Source of the DNA: Spirochaetia bacterium
Lineage (GTDB): Bacteria; Spirochaetota; Spirochaetia; Sphaerochaetales; Sphaerochaetaceae
DNA length: 8,098 nucleotides
Assembly (NCBI GenBank): GCA_009929055.1
Contig: SABI01000112.1
Span: forward strand, 1 to 8,098
Direction of reading: 5' to 3'
Under the pieces are notes generated by a model that saw only the letters and a list, made by a program, of their open reading frames with translations, did not search any database and was not told the origin of the DNA. The translations under genes were made by a program, and so were the position numbers. Position 1 is the first letter of the stretch, and every line of letters begins with the position of its first letter. This document shows positions 1 to 6,959 of the stretch, piece after piece.

Positions 1-855
1 CTTGATAGGATAGAGAAAAAGCCTATGTATCATTTTTTCCCCCATACTAAAACCTATTCAATAGGGATGTTAGGATGTAATATGAGGTGTCAATTTTGTC
101 AAAATTATCATATAAGCCAAAAACCCTATATTGATACCTATAATGGAATACATCGGGTAGATATTCCTCATCTTATTGATGATATGAAACAGAATAACTC
201 TATAGTAATGAGCTATACCTATAGTGAGCCAATAGTATGGCAGGACTCTATGATTTCTATTGCAACAGAAGTTAAAAAAGAGGGGATGTACAATCTCGTT
301 GTAACAAATGGGACGTTTTCTCAAACTGCTCGAGATAGAGTTACTCCTTTGGTCGATGCAATGAATATTGACCTCAAAGGGGATGAAGCTTTTTATGCAC
401 ATTATACTCATTCTTCTCACGCTTATAGGTCAGTTATTGATTCAATTCAACATTTTGCTCACCAAGAGGGGATAGTGTTAGAAATAACAACCCTTATTAT
501 TGAACCAATTCACACTAAAGAGATGATAGAAGAGATAGGGAAAAAGTTAAAAGAGATAGGGGTAAAAGTATGGCACCTTTCACGCTTCTTCCCTAATTAT
601 AAGATGAAAGAGATGAAACATACTTCTGTAAGTTATCTAGAAGAGATGGTCAAGATAGCAATCAATTGTGGTATTGAGCATGTCTATAGAGGAAATGTAA
701 GTATAGATGATGATAAAGTTATTACTTGTGCTTCCTGTGGGACTCTTATTGAAAGGTCTTTGTACAAAACATTAGCAAGTTATAACGGGAAACTTCATTG
801 TCCAATCTGTAATCATCAAGTATATGGAAATTTTAATTATACTCTAGCTCTATAA
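1..855 (+). CDS. amrS: AmmeMemoRadiSam system radical SAM enzyme (AmrS), 5' end outside window
   Basis: This is a radical SAM protein of the AmrS branch of COG1180 (pyruvate formate-lyase activase-like). The [4Fe-4S] motif CxxxCxxC is visible as CNMRCQFC (nt 76-99), followed by QNYHISQ, YTYSEP, VTNG, MNIDLKG, EITTLII and HLSRFFPNYKM, all typical of AmrS. The C-terminus has two further pairs, CASC and CPIC, like a small zinc ribbon. The frame is open to base 1, and the residues before the first Met (LDRIEKKP, nt 1-24) fit the conserved family stretch that precedes MYHFFP, so ATG at 25 is internal. About 285 codons are visible. Family members are usually around 330-350 residues, so roughly 50-70 N-terminal residues are missing. 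Known of the family: it co-occurs with AMMECR1 and MEMO-like proteins, which are not in this window, and its substrate is not well established. The stop (853-855) lies inside the convergent neighbour's 3' end, and I see no terminator after it. Confidence 0.9.
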   Translation, partial: LDRIEKKPMYHFFPHTKTYSIGMLGCNMRCQFCQNYHISQKPYIDTYNGIHRVDIPHLIDDMKQNNSIVMSYTYSEPIVWQDSMISIATEVKKEGMYNLVVTNGTFSQTARDRVTPLVDAMNIDLKGDEAFYAHYTHSSHAYRSVIDSIQHFAHQEGIVLEITTLIIEPIHTKEMIEEIGKKLKEIGVKVWHLSRFFPNYKMKEMKHTSVSYLEEMVKIAINCGIEHVYRGNVSIDDDKVITCASCGTLIERSLYKTLASYNGKLHCPICNHQVYGNFNYTLAL

Positions 856-1852
856 CTATCTCGCTCTGATATTCTCCAGCAAGAAGTGGCACCTGGGGTA
901 TATTTACCCCCGATATTCCAATTTCTATAAAATCGTACCATGTATTATTTCCACTTGGAGTAGGAACAGGGATACTAAACTTTTTATAACTAGGATTTGT
1001 TCGCCCAGGAACATGCACTTTATAGGTAAATGATGAAGGGGAAGTCTGATGATAAAAAGCAAAATCTCCTGTTGTTGGGTTTATTTTAGGAGATATTTTA
1101 AGGGAATAATTTCCAGTAGAAGTTGAATCATTACTAGTAAAAGTGACTGAACCCACAAGGAGAGAATTCCCAGTTTGTTGAAGAAGTGGTACATTAATGT
1201 TATCGGCACTTGGATAGCGATCAATTGTGAGGTTAGTTACTATTGGGTCAGCTACATTTGATTTCTTCTTGTAATAAAGAGCTACTGGGTAAGTAAATTC
1301 TCCTAACAGTAATTGGTTACTTGTCCCATACTCAGCATAAATTTTCAGGTTAAGAAAAGAGGTATAACTTCCTTTATATGGATTAAGGTTTCCATTTGGT
1401 AGTGTAACTTGCAAACCTACGTTGCTTCCTAAATACCAATTCAAGCTCTCAGTAATAATTGTTGTTGTTTGGGTGAGAGTTTGATTACTTCCTTGATGGT
1501 TTACTACAAACCCCAAATCCATATATTTCTGGGCAGCGGTTACATGTTCAAGCCTTGCTCTTGTGGTGGTACTTGTATAGACAAATGTAAGAGTGCTTTC
1601 TTCAGGTCCCCATATCTGGTCAGAATTAATCCAAGAAGAAGTTGAAGCATAGTTTGGGTTTCGGTTTATACCAAAGCTACCAAGGTAGTTATTATAGGGT
1701 CCTAAATAGCTAATATCTGCATCACCACTACTTAACCATAAATGCTGATCAAGAATAAATGTAATATCATACCATGCAGGGTCTACTGCTGCTTGCACAG
1801 AGGTCGAAATGAGTATAGTAGCAATAATTGTTAGTAATATATTTTTCTTCAT
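833..1852 (-). CDS. Secreted beta-rich protein of unknown function, two tandem domains
   Basis: I do not recognise the family. The 339-residue product starts with a clear signal peptide: MKKN, a hydrophobic core at about residues 5-18, then SVQA before AVDP, suggesting signal peptidase I cleavage near residue 21. There is no lipobox and no cysteine anywhere. The mature part is rich in Ser, Thr, Asn, Tyr and Gly with alternating hydrophobic residues, as in beta sandwiches. Two segments end alike: FLNLKIYAEY...LLLGEFTYPVALYY (about residues 166-195) and FIEIGISGVN...LLAGEYQSEIVIELEY (about 308-338). This suggests two copies of one domain. The closing G-E-[FY]-x3-[IV] pattern recalls pilin or spore-coat-U-like secreted domains, but this is only a resemblance. 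The ATG at 1852 is supported by AGGA (1859-1862) with a 6-nt spacer. The gene lies 88 bp after the exporter gene on the same strand and overlaps amrS tail to tail. The likely location is periplasm or cell surface. Confidence 0.8.
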   Translation of the reverse strand: MKKNILLTIIATILISTSVQAAVDPAWYDITFILDQHLWLSSGDADISYLGPYNNYLGSFGINRNPNYASTSSWINSDQIWGPEESTLTFVYTSTTTRARLEHVTAAQKYMDLGFVVNHQGSNQTLTQTTTIITESLNWYLGSNVGLQVTLPNGNLNPYKGSYTSFLNLKIYAEYGTSNQLLLGEFTYPVALYYKKKSNVADPIVTNLTIDRYPSADNINVPLLQQTGNSLLVGSVTFTSNDSTSTGNYSLKISPKINPTTGDFAFYHQTSPSSFTYKVHVPGRTNPSYKKFSIPVPTPSGNNTWYDFIEIGISGVNIPQVPLLAGEYQSEIVIELEYN

Positions 1853-1870
1853 ACCACATCCTATTAAATA

Positions 1871-1899
1871 ATAATACTTCTAAATGGATGATGAAACAA
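1871..1899 (-). promoter_or_regulatory. Candidate sigma70 promoter of the secreted-protein gene
   Basis: Read on the minus strand, TTGTTT (1894-1899) is followed by a 17-nt spacer and TATTAT (1871-1876), close to the -35 and -10 consensus. The predicted start of transcription is about 10-15 nt before the AGGA ribosome site (1859-1862). The -35 box sits inside a small inverted repeat, GAAAC-TT-GTTTC (1893-1904). If real, the promoter lets the gene be expressed apart from the exporter gene upstream. Confidence 0.5.
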
Positions 1900-1940
1900 G
1901 TTTCTTTGTCTTAATATATTATAACTTCTCACATTTATAA

Positions 1941-4265
1941 CTAGTTTCTTATTTTTCTTAACTTTATCTTTTGTTCGATTGTTTCTGTGACAAGGATTAC
2001 AGGGGGGAGGATAAATAATGTTGCGAGCATAGTGTTTAACAGAGATGTAGAGACGAGGATTCCAAAATATCGAATAGGGGTGTAAGAGCCAAAGCCAAGC
2101 ATTGAAATGCCCAATACTATTGCTGCTGTTGTAAGTAAGATTGGCCGACTTGTTTCATGAATAGTCTCTCTTAATCGTAGTCTCACATTCTGATGTTTAG
2201 TCTCTATTACCTTATTTTTATATCGGATAAGAAAGTGAATAGCATCATCAATTCCAACACCAATAGTAACACTCGTAAATCCTATTGTGATGATATCGAA
2301 AGGGATACGAGTGAAAAACATGAAGATATAGTTAATCATGATACCCACAACTATGGGGATGATGCTAAAAATCCCAAACTTGAATGATTTAAATGAAATT
2401 GCCGAGACAAGGAATACAAGGATAAACGATATCATTGTTGATAAGTATTGATCTTCAGTAATTCGCTCACTAAAAGCAATTGCATCAGCTCCATTTCCCC
2501 AAATTTCAATAGTAGTCTCTTTGGGGAGCAAATGGGTAAGACTTTGAGCAACATCATTGATACGCATTGCACTTTGGACTGTTTCAACATCTTGCTCAAG
2601 AACATCCCATGCACTAGTTATAAGGGTGATTTCATTCCCATTTTCATTAATTAATAAACTCAATGTTGTTGCATTAGCAGAGTCTTTACTTAAAATTGTC
2701 ATAAAACGGTTTAAGAGGTTAATAAGACCATTAGAGTCAGGAATTTCTGACTTCCCTGAGTAAATTTTATTCATAAAAGCTACATATTGAGCATAACTTA
2801 ACATATGAGAAATATCTTTAGATTCTTCTAAAAACGCCTTCTCATATTGATAAACTTTCTGTAAATTAGCTGGCTCTAAAAAGAAATTTTTCTCATCTTT
2901 GGGCCCTTTAATTGTAATATAATGACTCGTTGTTCCCTTAAATGTTTTTGTAATGGAGAGAGAGTCGACAATAATGGGTTCTTTGCGAGGGAAATAGCTC
3001 ATGTAATTAGTTTCTAGGGCAATATGATTTTTTGTAAGGAAAAATCCAAGTACAATGATGAGGCTAAGAGAAAGGAAAAGAATCCATCTTTTCATGACTA
3101 CTCTGCTTATTATTCTACTCATGTAGGCAATAGGGCCCTTTTCAAATTGGGCCATGTGGTGATCTTTTGGAGCTATGGTGATGGTGAGAATTGCTGGAAG
3201 ATAGGTAACAGAGAGAATCGCACAGAAAGTAATTCCTATCGACACACTTATTCCAAATTCTTTAAATGCATTAGTTCTTGCAGTCAATAAACTGATAAAT
3301 CCAATTACATCAGTAATACAAGCCAAGATAATTGTTTTACCAATTTTATTTACAGCTTTGTTAATATAGTTAACTTCTCCATCATGGTAACTTTGGAAGT
3401 ATTCACTAAGCACATGAATTGAGTAGGAAGAACCAATTGTGAGGACTAATACTGGGGTAATAATATTGACCACGGTAAGTTTATATCCAAGAATCGCCAT
3501 TGCTCCAAAGGTCCATATAATTCCAATTACAGATAAAGAGAAGGGGATAAATGAGGCCCTTTTTGCCCTAAAAGAGAGGTAATAAACAGCTAAGATAACC
3601 AGAAAGCTTAATGAAAGGAGGGTGATAAGATCTTTAGAGAGGTACTCCATGATCCTTTTTGCAATTACCTGGTCTCCTGTCATATAAATGTCCGCATAAT
3701 TTTCTACATCACTAAATATAGTGTGAATTTCATCAATAAGAGCTGGCTGATCTGGAAGAAGCATGAAACTAAAAATAAAAGCATCATACTCATCTGAGAC
3801 AAGGAGACCTTTTACGATATCATCATTTTTTACCCTCTCTTCAAAGCTCTTAGCTAGTTCACTTGTCCATCCTGTCCCTTCTATTAAGTCAGTCATTGCT
3901 CGTGTGAGAAGGCGGGTTCCTTTTTTTTCTATAGTGATAAAATCAAAAATTGAAGTAACAGCTCCCACATTCTCATTAAGTTTCATTTTATCAACAGCGT
4001 CGTAGATACTGCTAAGGACCTCTTTATCAAAAAGGCGGTCACTTTTTACCATTATTATATGTTGAGAGTTGAAATTATCATTTTTTTCTTTAAATTCAAC
4101 GTACTCTATACTAGTTGGAGGGATCATCTCAGTATAGTCAGAACTAAATTGAAGCCACATTACAGCAAAAAGACCCAATGCTACGGTAGCTAACCCAACT
4201 AAGGTGACGGTAAGACGAGGATGGGATTGTATTTTTTTGATAAGTTTTTCAAGATAAATATACAT
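1941..4265 (-). CDS. RND/MMPL-family membrane exporter (COG1033-like)
   Basis: The 774-residue inner-membrane protein has the duplicated RND fold. TM1 is at about 18-40, then an outer loop to about 208, TM2-TM6 at about 212-365, TM7 at 393-411, a second loop to about 605 and TM8-TM12 at about 608-757. The second half keeps the family TM motif GVGIDDAIHFL (669-679), whose DD pair normally serves proton relay. The matching place in the first half reads TIGSSYSIHVL (276-286) and has no acidic residue. Size and layout match single-chain MMPL/COG1033 'predicted exporters' rather than AcrB, which is near 1,040 residues. The substrate is unknown; relatives move lipids, hopanoids or other hydrophobic molecules. 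The start at 4265 is the first Met after an in-frame stop four codons upstream, but no clear Shine-Dalgarno is seen (only ACAG). The secreted-protein gene follows 88 bp downstream on the same strand, and the helicase lies upstream. Confidence 0.9.
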   Translation of the reverse strand: MYIYLEKLIKKIQSHPRLTVTLVGLATVALGLFAVMWLQFSSDYTEMIPPTSIEYVEFKEKNDNFNSQHIIMVKSDRLFDKEVLSSIYDAVDKMKLNENVGAVTSIFDFITIEKKGTRLLTRAMTDLIEGTGWTSELAKSFEERVKNDDIVKGLLVSDEYDAFIFSFMLLPDQPALIDEIHTIFSDVENYADIYMTGDQVIAKRIMEYLSKDLITLLSLSFLVILAVYYLSFRAKRASFIPFSLSVIGIIWTFGAMAILGYKLTVVNIITPVLVLTIGSSYSIHVLSEYFQSYHDGEVNYINKAVNKIGKTIILACITDVIGFISLLTARTNAFKEFGISVSIGITFCAILSVTYLPAILTITIAPKDHHMAQFEKGPIAYMSRIISRVVMKRWILFLSLSLIIVLGFFLTKNHIALETNYMSYFPRKEPIIVDSLSITKTFKGTTSHYITIKGPKDEKNFFLEPANLQKVYQYEKAFLEESKDISHMLSYAQYVAFMNKIYSGKSEIPDSNGLINLLNRFMTILSKDSANATTLSLLINENGNEITLITSAWDVLEQDVETVQSAMRINDVAQSLTHLLPKETTIEIWGNGADAIAFSERITEDQYLSTMISFILVFLVSAISFKSFKFGIFSIIPIVVGIMINYIFMFFTRIPFDIITIGFTSVTIGVGIDDAIHFLIRYKNKVIETKHQNVRLRLRETIHETSRPILLTTAAIVLGISMLGFGSYTPIRYFGILVSTSLLNTMLATLFILPPVILVTETIEQKIKLRKIRN

Positions 4266-4290
4266 ACTGTTCGCATTTTAGACGGTTTTT

Positions 4291-4318
4291 ATTATAGTGG
4301 GCAAGTCTTTTGTGTAAA
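4291..4318 (-). promoter_or_regulatory. Candidate sigma70 promoter of the exporter gene
   Basis: On the minus strand TTTACA (4313-4318), a 16-nt spacer and a perfect TATAAT (4291-4296) lie just upstream of the exporter gene. Transcription would start near 4284, leaving a leader of only about 20 nt before the ATG at 4265. The position after the helicase terminator supports separate transcription of the exporter. Confidence 0.6.
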
Positions 4319-4319
4319 T

Positions 4320-4337
4320 TATGACAAAGATGTCATA
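4320..4337. promoter_or_regulatory. Operator-like palindrome beside the exporter -35 box
   Basis: TATGACA-AAGA-TGTCATA has perfect 7-bp arms around a 4-bp centre. It ends one base from the -35 hexamer (4313-4318) of the exporter promoter, a common place for a dimeric regulator to bind. It lacks a T-run, so a terminator role is unlikely. The regulator cannot be named from the sequence. Confidence 0.4.
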
Positions 4338-4417
4338 CAAAACCCATTTTTTTACATTGATAAGATGAAAAGAGTAAGAAAAAATAATTGGATGAATTGT
4401 GGAAATATTTTTTGGAT

Positions 4418-4451
4418 AAAAAAAAGATAACCACCAATGTGATTATCTTTT
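4418..4451 (-). terminator. Rho-independent terminator of the helicase gene
   Basis: On the minus strand, AAAAGATAA (4451-4443) pairs with TTATCTTTT (4430-4422). Inside, after one mismatch, CAC (4441-4439) pairs with GTG (4434-4432) around a 4-nt loop. The 3' arm runs into an eight-base U-run (4425-4418). It lies 16 nt past the helicase stop. The matching A-run on the other side means it could also work weakly on the plus strand, but no plus-strand gene ends here. Confidence 0.8.
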
Positions 4452-4467
4452 AAGTAGTTAACTTATT

Positions 4468-6345
4468 TTAATATCTATTTTTCTTAGGACGTTTTGATTT
4501 AAATGAGTCTGAACGATACTTTCTTCGAGGTTCTTCTTCCTTAAATGCAGAATCGCTATAACGTGGAGGCCTTGATCCTTCAGAAGGACGGCGTTCCCCT
4601 CGAGAGCTATGATTTGCAAGATGTTTCCCATTTGGGTTATCAGGACGAGCTCTCGTAATAACAGGTTTGCCATCACTTTCCATATCACTAAAAGTTGAAA
4701 GAATTAACTTTGCAGCATCAGTACGGGCGGTGACAAATGAAAAGTCTTGCATCACTTGTACATCGTTTAGCTCAGCGTCACTAACTTGGGTGTGTTCTTT
4801 GATAAAGTCGACTAAGACTCGTTTTGTCATGCCATGGTTAAACCCACGAGCGATGAAAAGCCTTGTATCATCTTCTGTAGAACCCCGACGATTCCAATTA
4901 TCTCTTTTCGCGTAACGATCGTTACTTCGGCCTCGATCTCCACCTCGGTCACGATCACGGCCGCGATCACGATCACGATCAAAGTGATCATCTCTTCTGT
5001 TATTTCTTCCAGAATCTCTATTATCACCAATATTTCGATATTCTTTCACAGAAAGTTGATTACCATAATGTTTTTCTAAAAGAGTCGCAACTATTTGTTG
5101 TGCATCTTTTAAATCAAGTAAATCAGAAGCCATATCTTCATATGCTTTTTGATGAATGGTATCGAGTTCGCTCGTAATACTATCTAAAATACGTTCCCTC
5201 TTTATAGCAATAATAGTTTGCGCATCAGGGATGTTTTCTCTTGTAATATCAAAACCAACAGCTCTCTTTATGTAGGTGAATCTTCTTTCTTCAGATGGAG
5301 TAACAAAAGTAATTGCACTTCCTGTCTTTCCAGCTCTTCCAGTTCTTCCAATACGGTGTACATATGTCTCTGGGTTTTGTGGGATAGTATAGTTAATTAC
5401 GTGAGTGAGATCTTGAACGTCAATACCACGAGCTGCAACGTCTGTAGCTACGAGAATAGAAATTCTCTTTTCACGTAATTTATGTAGGATTAATTCTCTT
5501 TGTTTCTGAGCTAAATCTCCATGAATTGCTTCTGCATTATAGCCTCTATCAATGAGCATTCTACTTACTTCATCACTTTGCATTTTTGTTCGACAAAAAA
5601 CGAGGCCATAGAAATCGGGGGCAATATCGATTAAACGACAAAGTAAATCAATTTTTTCAGACTCTCTTATTTGATAATAGTGTTGATCAGTAAGTTTTGT
5701 GTTATCTTCTTCTCGCTCTATTTGGACAAGAGAATAATTCTTCATAAATCTTTTTGCTAATGTTAAAATTGGCTTTGGCATAGTTGCACTAAACAAAAGC
5801 ATCCTTTTTTCATCAGGTATTTCACTAAGAATTGTTTCAATATCTTCTATAAAGCCCATGTTTAACATTTCATCTGCTTCATCTAAGACAGCAAATTGGA
5901 CATGTGACAAATCAAGAGTTTTACGACGAATATGATCTAGTACTCTTCCAGGAGTTCCTACAACTACCTGTACCCCTTTCCTCAATCTGCGCATTTGCAA
6001 ATCCATTGAGGCGCCACCATACACTGGGATAATTTGGAGATCTTGGTCTCCACGCATTGATTCTATTTCTGCAGCTACTTGTACAGCAAGTTCTCTTGTA
6101 GGACTTAAGATGATAGCTTGTACATATTTTTTTCTTACATCGACGATTTCTAAAATAGGAAGGCCAAACGCTGCGGTTTTTCCTGTTCCTGTTTGAGCTT
6201 GACCTACGACATCGCATTGTTCTTTTAAAAGTAATGGTATACAGGCTGCTTGAATGGCAGTAGGTTCTTTAAATCCCTTTTTTTCAAGGGCATCTAGCGT
6301 GCTTTGGGATAACCCAAGAGCCGCAAATTTCTCCAAATGTTGCAT
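4468..6345 (-). CDS. deaD: DEAD-box ATP-dependent RNA helicase, DeaD/CsdA type
   Basis: The 625-residue cytoplasmic RNA helicase has all core motifs: Q motif (F7 to Q32), motif I AQTGTGKT (50-57), PTREL (82-86), TPGR (131-134), DEAD (155-158), SAT (186-188), FCRT (250-253), ATDVAARGID (300-309) and HRIGRTGRAG (330-339). After the two RecA-like lobes come a helical stretch (about 360-430), an Arg/Asp/Gly-rich linker (about 441-490), a DbpA-type RNA-binding domain (about 494-568, with RLFIARGF and FSFVTA) and a basic tail ending KRPKKNRY. Length and domain order fit DeaD/CsdA (about 630 residues) better than the shorter DbpA. Such enzymes unwind RNA in ribosome assembly and mRNA turnover and are often cold-induced. 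AGGAG (6350-6354), four nt before the ATG, supports the start. The gene has its own promoter and terminator, so it looks monocistronic. Confidence 0.95.
   Translation of the reverse strand: MQHLEKFAALGLSQSTLDALEKKGFKEPTAIQAACIPLLLKEQCDVVGQAQTGTGKTAAFGLPILEIVDVRKKYVQAIILSPTRELAVQVAAEIESMRGDQDLQIIPVYGGASMDLQMRRLRKGVQVVVGTPGRVLDHIRRKTLDLSHVQFAVLDEADEMLNMGFIEDIETILSEIPDEKRMLLFSATMPKPILTLAKRFMKNYSLVQIEREEDNTKLTDQHYYQIRESEKIDLLCRLIDIAPDFYGLVFCRTKMQSDEVSRMLIDRGYNAEAIHGDLAQKQRELILHKLREKRISILVATDVAARGIDVQDLTHVINYTIPQNPETYVHRIGRTGRAGKTGSAITFVTPSEERRFTYIKRAVGFDITRENIPDAQTIIAIKRERILDSITSELDTIHQKAYEDMASDLLDLKDAQQIVATLLEKHYGNQLSVKEYRNIGDNRDSGRNNRRDDHFDRDRDRGRDRDRGGDRGRSNDRYAKRDNWNRRGSTEDDTRLFIARGFNHGMTKRVLVDFIKEHTQVSDAELNDVQVMQDFSFVTARTDAAKLILSTFSDMESDGKPVITRARPDNPNGKHLANHSSRGERRPSEGSRPPRYSDSAFKEEEPRRKYRSDSFKSKRPKKNRY
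4925..4990 (-). repeat. Short repeats coding the Arg-Asp-rich linker of the helicase
   Basis: The DNA for the disordered linker holds near-tandem hexamers, with GATCAC at 4965-4970 and 4971-4976 followed by GATC, and further GATC-rich or CGATC-rich units on the left. They encode alternating Arg and Asp with some Gly (helicase residues about 452-473). The repeats could slip, giving linkers of different length without breaking the frame, because each unit is 6 bp. Confidence 0.6.
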
Positions 6346-6349
6346 GAGA

Positions 6350-6354
6350 CTCCT
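6350..6354 (-). promoter_or_regulatory. Ribosome binding site of the helicase gene
   Basis: AGGAG on the minus strand sits four nt before the ATG at 6345. It is one of the best Shine-Dalgarno matches in the window and fixes the helicase start. Confidence 0.75.
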
Positions 6355-6364
6355 AAATATATAT

Positions 6365-6398
6365 GTTGTGCTGATAAGGATATGAATATAGGCACAAC
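6365..6398. repeat. Inverted repeat across the helicase promoter and leader
   Basis: GTTGTGC (6365-6371) and GCACAAC (6392-6398) are perfect 7-bp arms 20 bp apart. They bracket the -10 box and the likely transcription start of the helicase. The distance between arm centres is 27 bp, close to two and a half helical turns. The arms could be protein half-sites. Only part of the repeat would be in the mRNA, so an RNA hairpin is less likely. Confidence 0.35.
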
Positions 6399-6412
6399 CC
6401 TACTGTACACAA
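6385..6412 (-). promoter_or_regulatory. Candidate sigma70 promoter of the helicase gene
   Basis: On the minus strand TTGTGT (6407-6412), a 16-nt spacer and TATATT (6385-6390) precede the gene. Transcription would begin near 6378, giving a leader of about 33 nt that contains the AGGAG site. The long cold-shock leader known for some csdA genes is therefore not evident here. Confidence 0.5.
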
Positions 6413-6760
6413 ATGAAGTAACTTATTCAAGCCAAGTTGTCTCCATCACAAAAGATACTATAAAAAGCAGTGGTAAAAACCACATCTAGAACCAAAAATT
6501 TTCCTTAAAAAGATAGTTTTTAACCCTCATAAATTTCTAAATCAAATTCTATAATATGAAAACCGAATTGTAGATATTCTCATAATGTGACTTATACACA
6601 ATATAATAGGGCTTACAACATAGAGTATTTCTAAAAATGATTTTATTAAAAAATGTAACAAGTAGGTAACCCATACTTATTTGAAAAATAAAAAATTGAT
6701 AACCAATTAATTGCAAGGTATATAATTCTTAATAAAAATGGGGCAACAATGACTCCTTTA
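6413..6760. other. AT-rich intergenic stretch without a gene
   Basis: No reading frame of useful length, tRNA or insertion-sequence end is seen. It holds only small inverted repeats, such as GTGGT-AAAA-ACCAC (6470-6483) and TTAAAAA-GATAG-TTTTTAA (6505-6523). On the minus strand the first is followed by TGCTTTTTATAG, so it could be a weak terminator for a transcript entering from the right. Nothing further can be supported. Confidence 0.5.
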
Positions 6761-6789
6761 TTGACAAGTTAATTTGGTAGATGTAAGAT
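6761..6789 (+). promoter_or_regulatory. Strong candidate sigma70 promoter in the intergenic region
   Basis: A perfect TTGACA (6761-6766) and a 17-nt spacer are followed by TAAGAT (6784-6789, four of six consensus bases). Transcription would start near 6796, heading towards the lipoprotein gene more than 600 nt away. The product could be a long mRNA leader, a small RNA, or the message of the doubtful small frame at 6960. Confidence 0.5.
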
Positions 6790-6864
6790 GTTTGTATAAG
6801 TGTTTCTTTTGTGAAGAGATTTTTTATTCTTTTCTATAATTGCAACATAAAAAGAAATTACATG

Positions 6865-6882
6865 ATGCACAGCGATGTGCAT
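6865..6882 (+). other. Hairpin with GNRA-type tetraloop
   Basis: ATGCACA (6865-6871) and TGTGCAT (6876-6882) form a perfect 7-bp stem closed by GCGA, which matches the stable GNRA loop class if transcribed on the plus strand. It lies about 70 nt after the predicted transcription start and has no T-run, so it may be a structured element of an RNA rather than a terminator. Confidence 0.4.
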
Positions 6883-6959
6883 GAAGTTATTCCATGACAA
6901 GTTTCACGATATGCTTGCCAATGTTTTACTGCGTATGATTTGCTTAAGGGGATGTGTTC

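Noticed and set aside
25..855. ATG at 25 as the start of the radical SAM gene
   Set aside because: The frame is open upstream to base 1 and the residues LDRIEKKP match the conserved AmrS stretch, so the start lies before the window.
1919..1940. TTATAA-N10-TTATAA as a terminator of the exporter gene
   Set aside because: The arms are only six A-T pairs and no T-run follows. It would not be stable.
2193..4005. Several 60-88 codon plus-strand frames inside the exporter gene
   Set aside because: All are antisense to a convincing long gene, without ribosome sites or recognisable motifs.
4221..4430. 69-codon plus-strand frame across the exporter promoter
   Set aside because: It covers the promoter, palindrome and terminator, has no ribosome site and no recognisable sequence.
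4827..5079. Short frames rich in Ile, Thr and Val opposite or within the helicase linker
   Set aside because: They are by-products of the GATCAC-type repeats read in other frames.
5921..6217. 98-codon frame on the minus strand inside the helicase gene
   Set aside because: It overlaps the helicase core in another frame and has a low-complexity Arg/Ser/Asn composition, typical of a shadow frame.
6470..6483. GTGGT-AAAA-ACCAC as a firm terminator on the minus strand
   Set aside because: The stem has only five pairs and there is no gene to its right on that strand.
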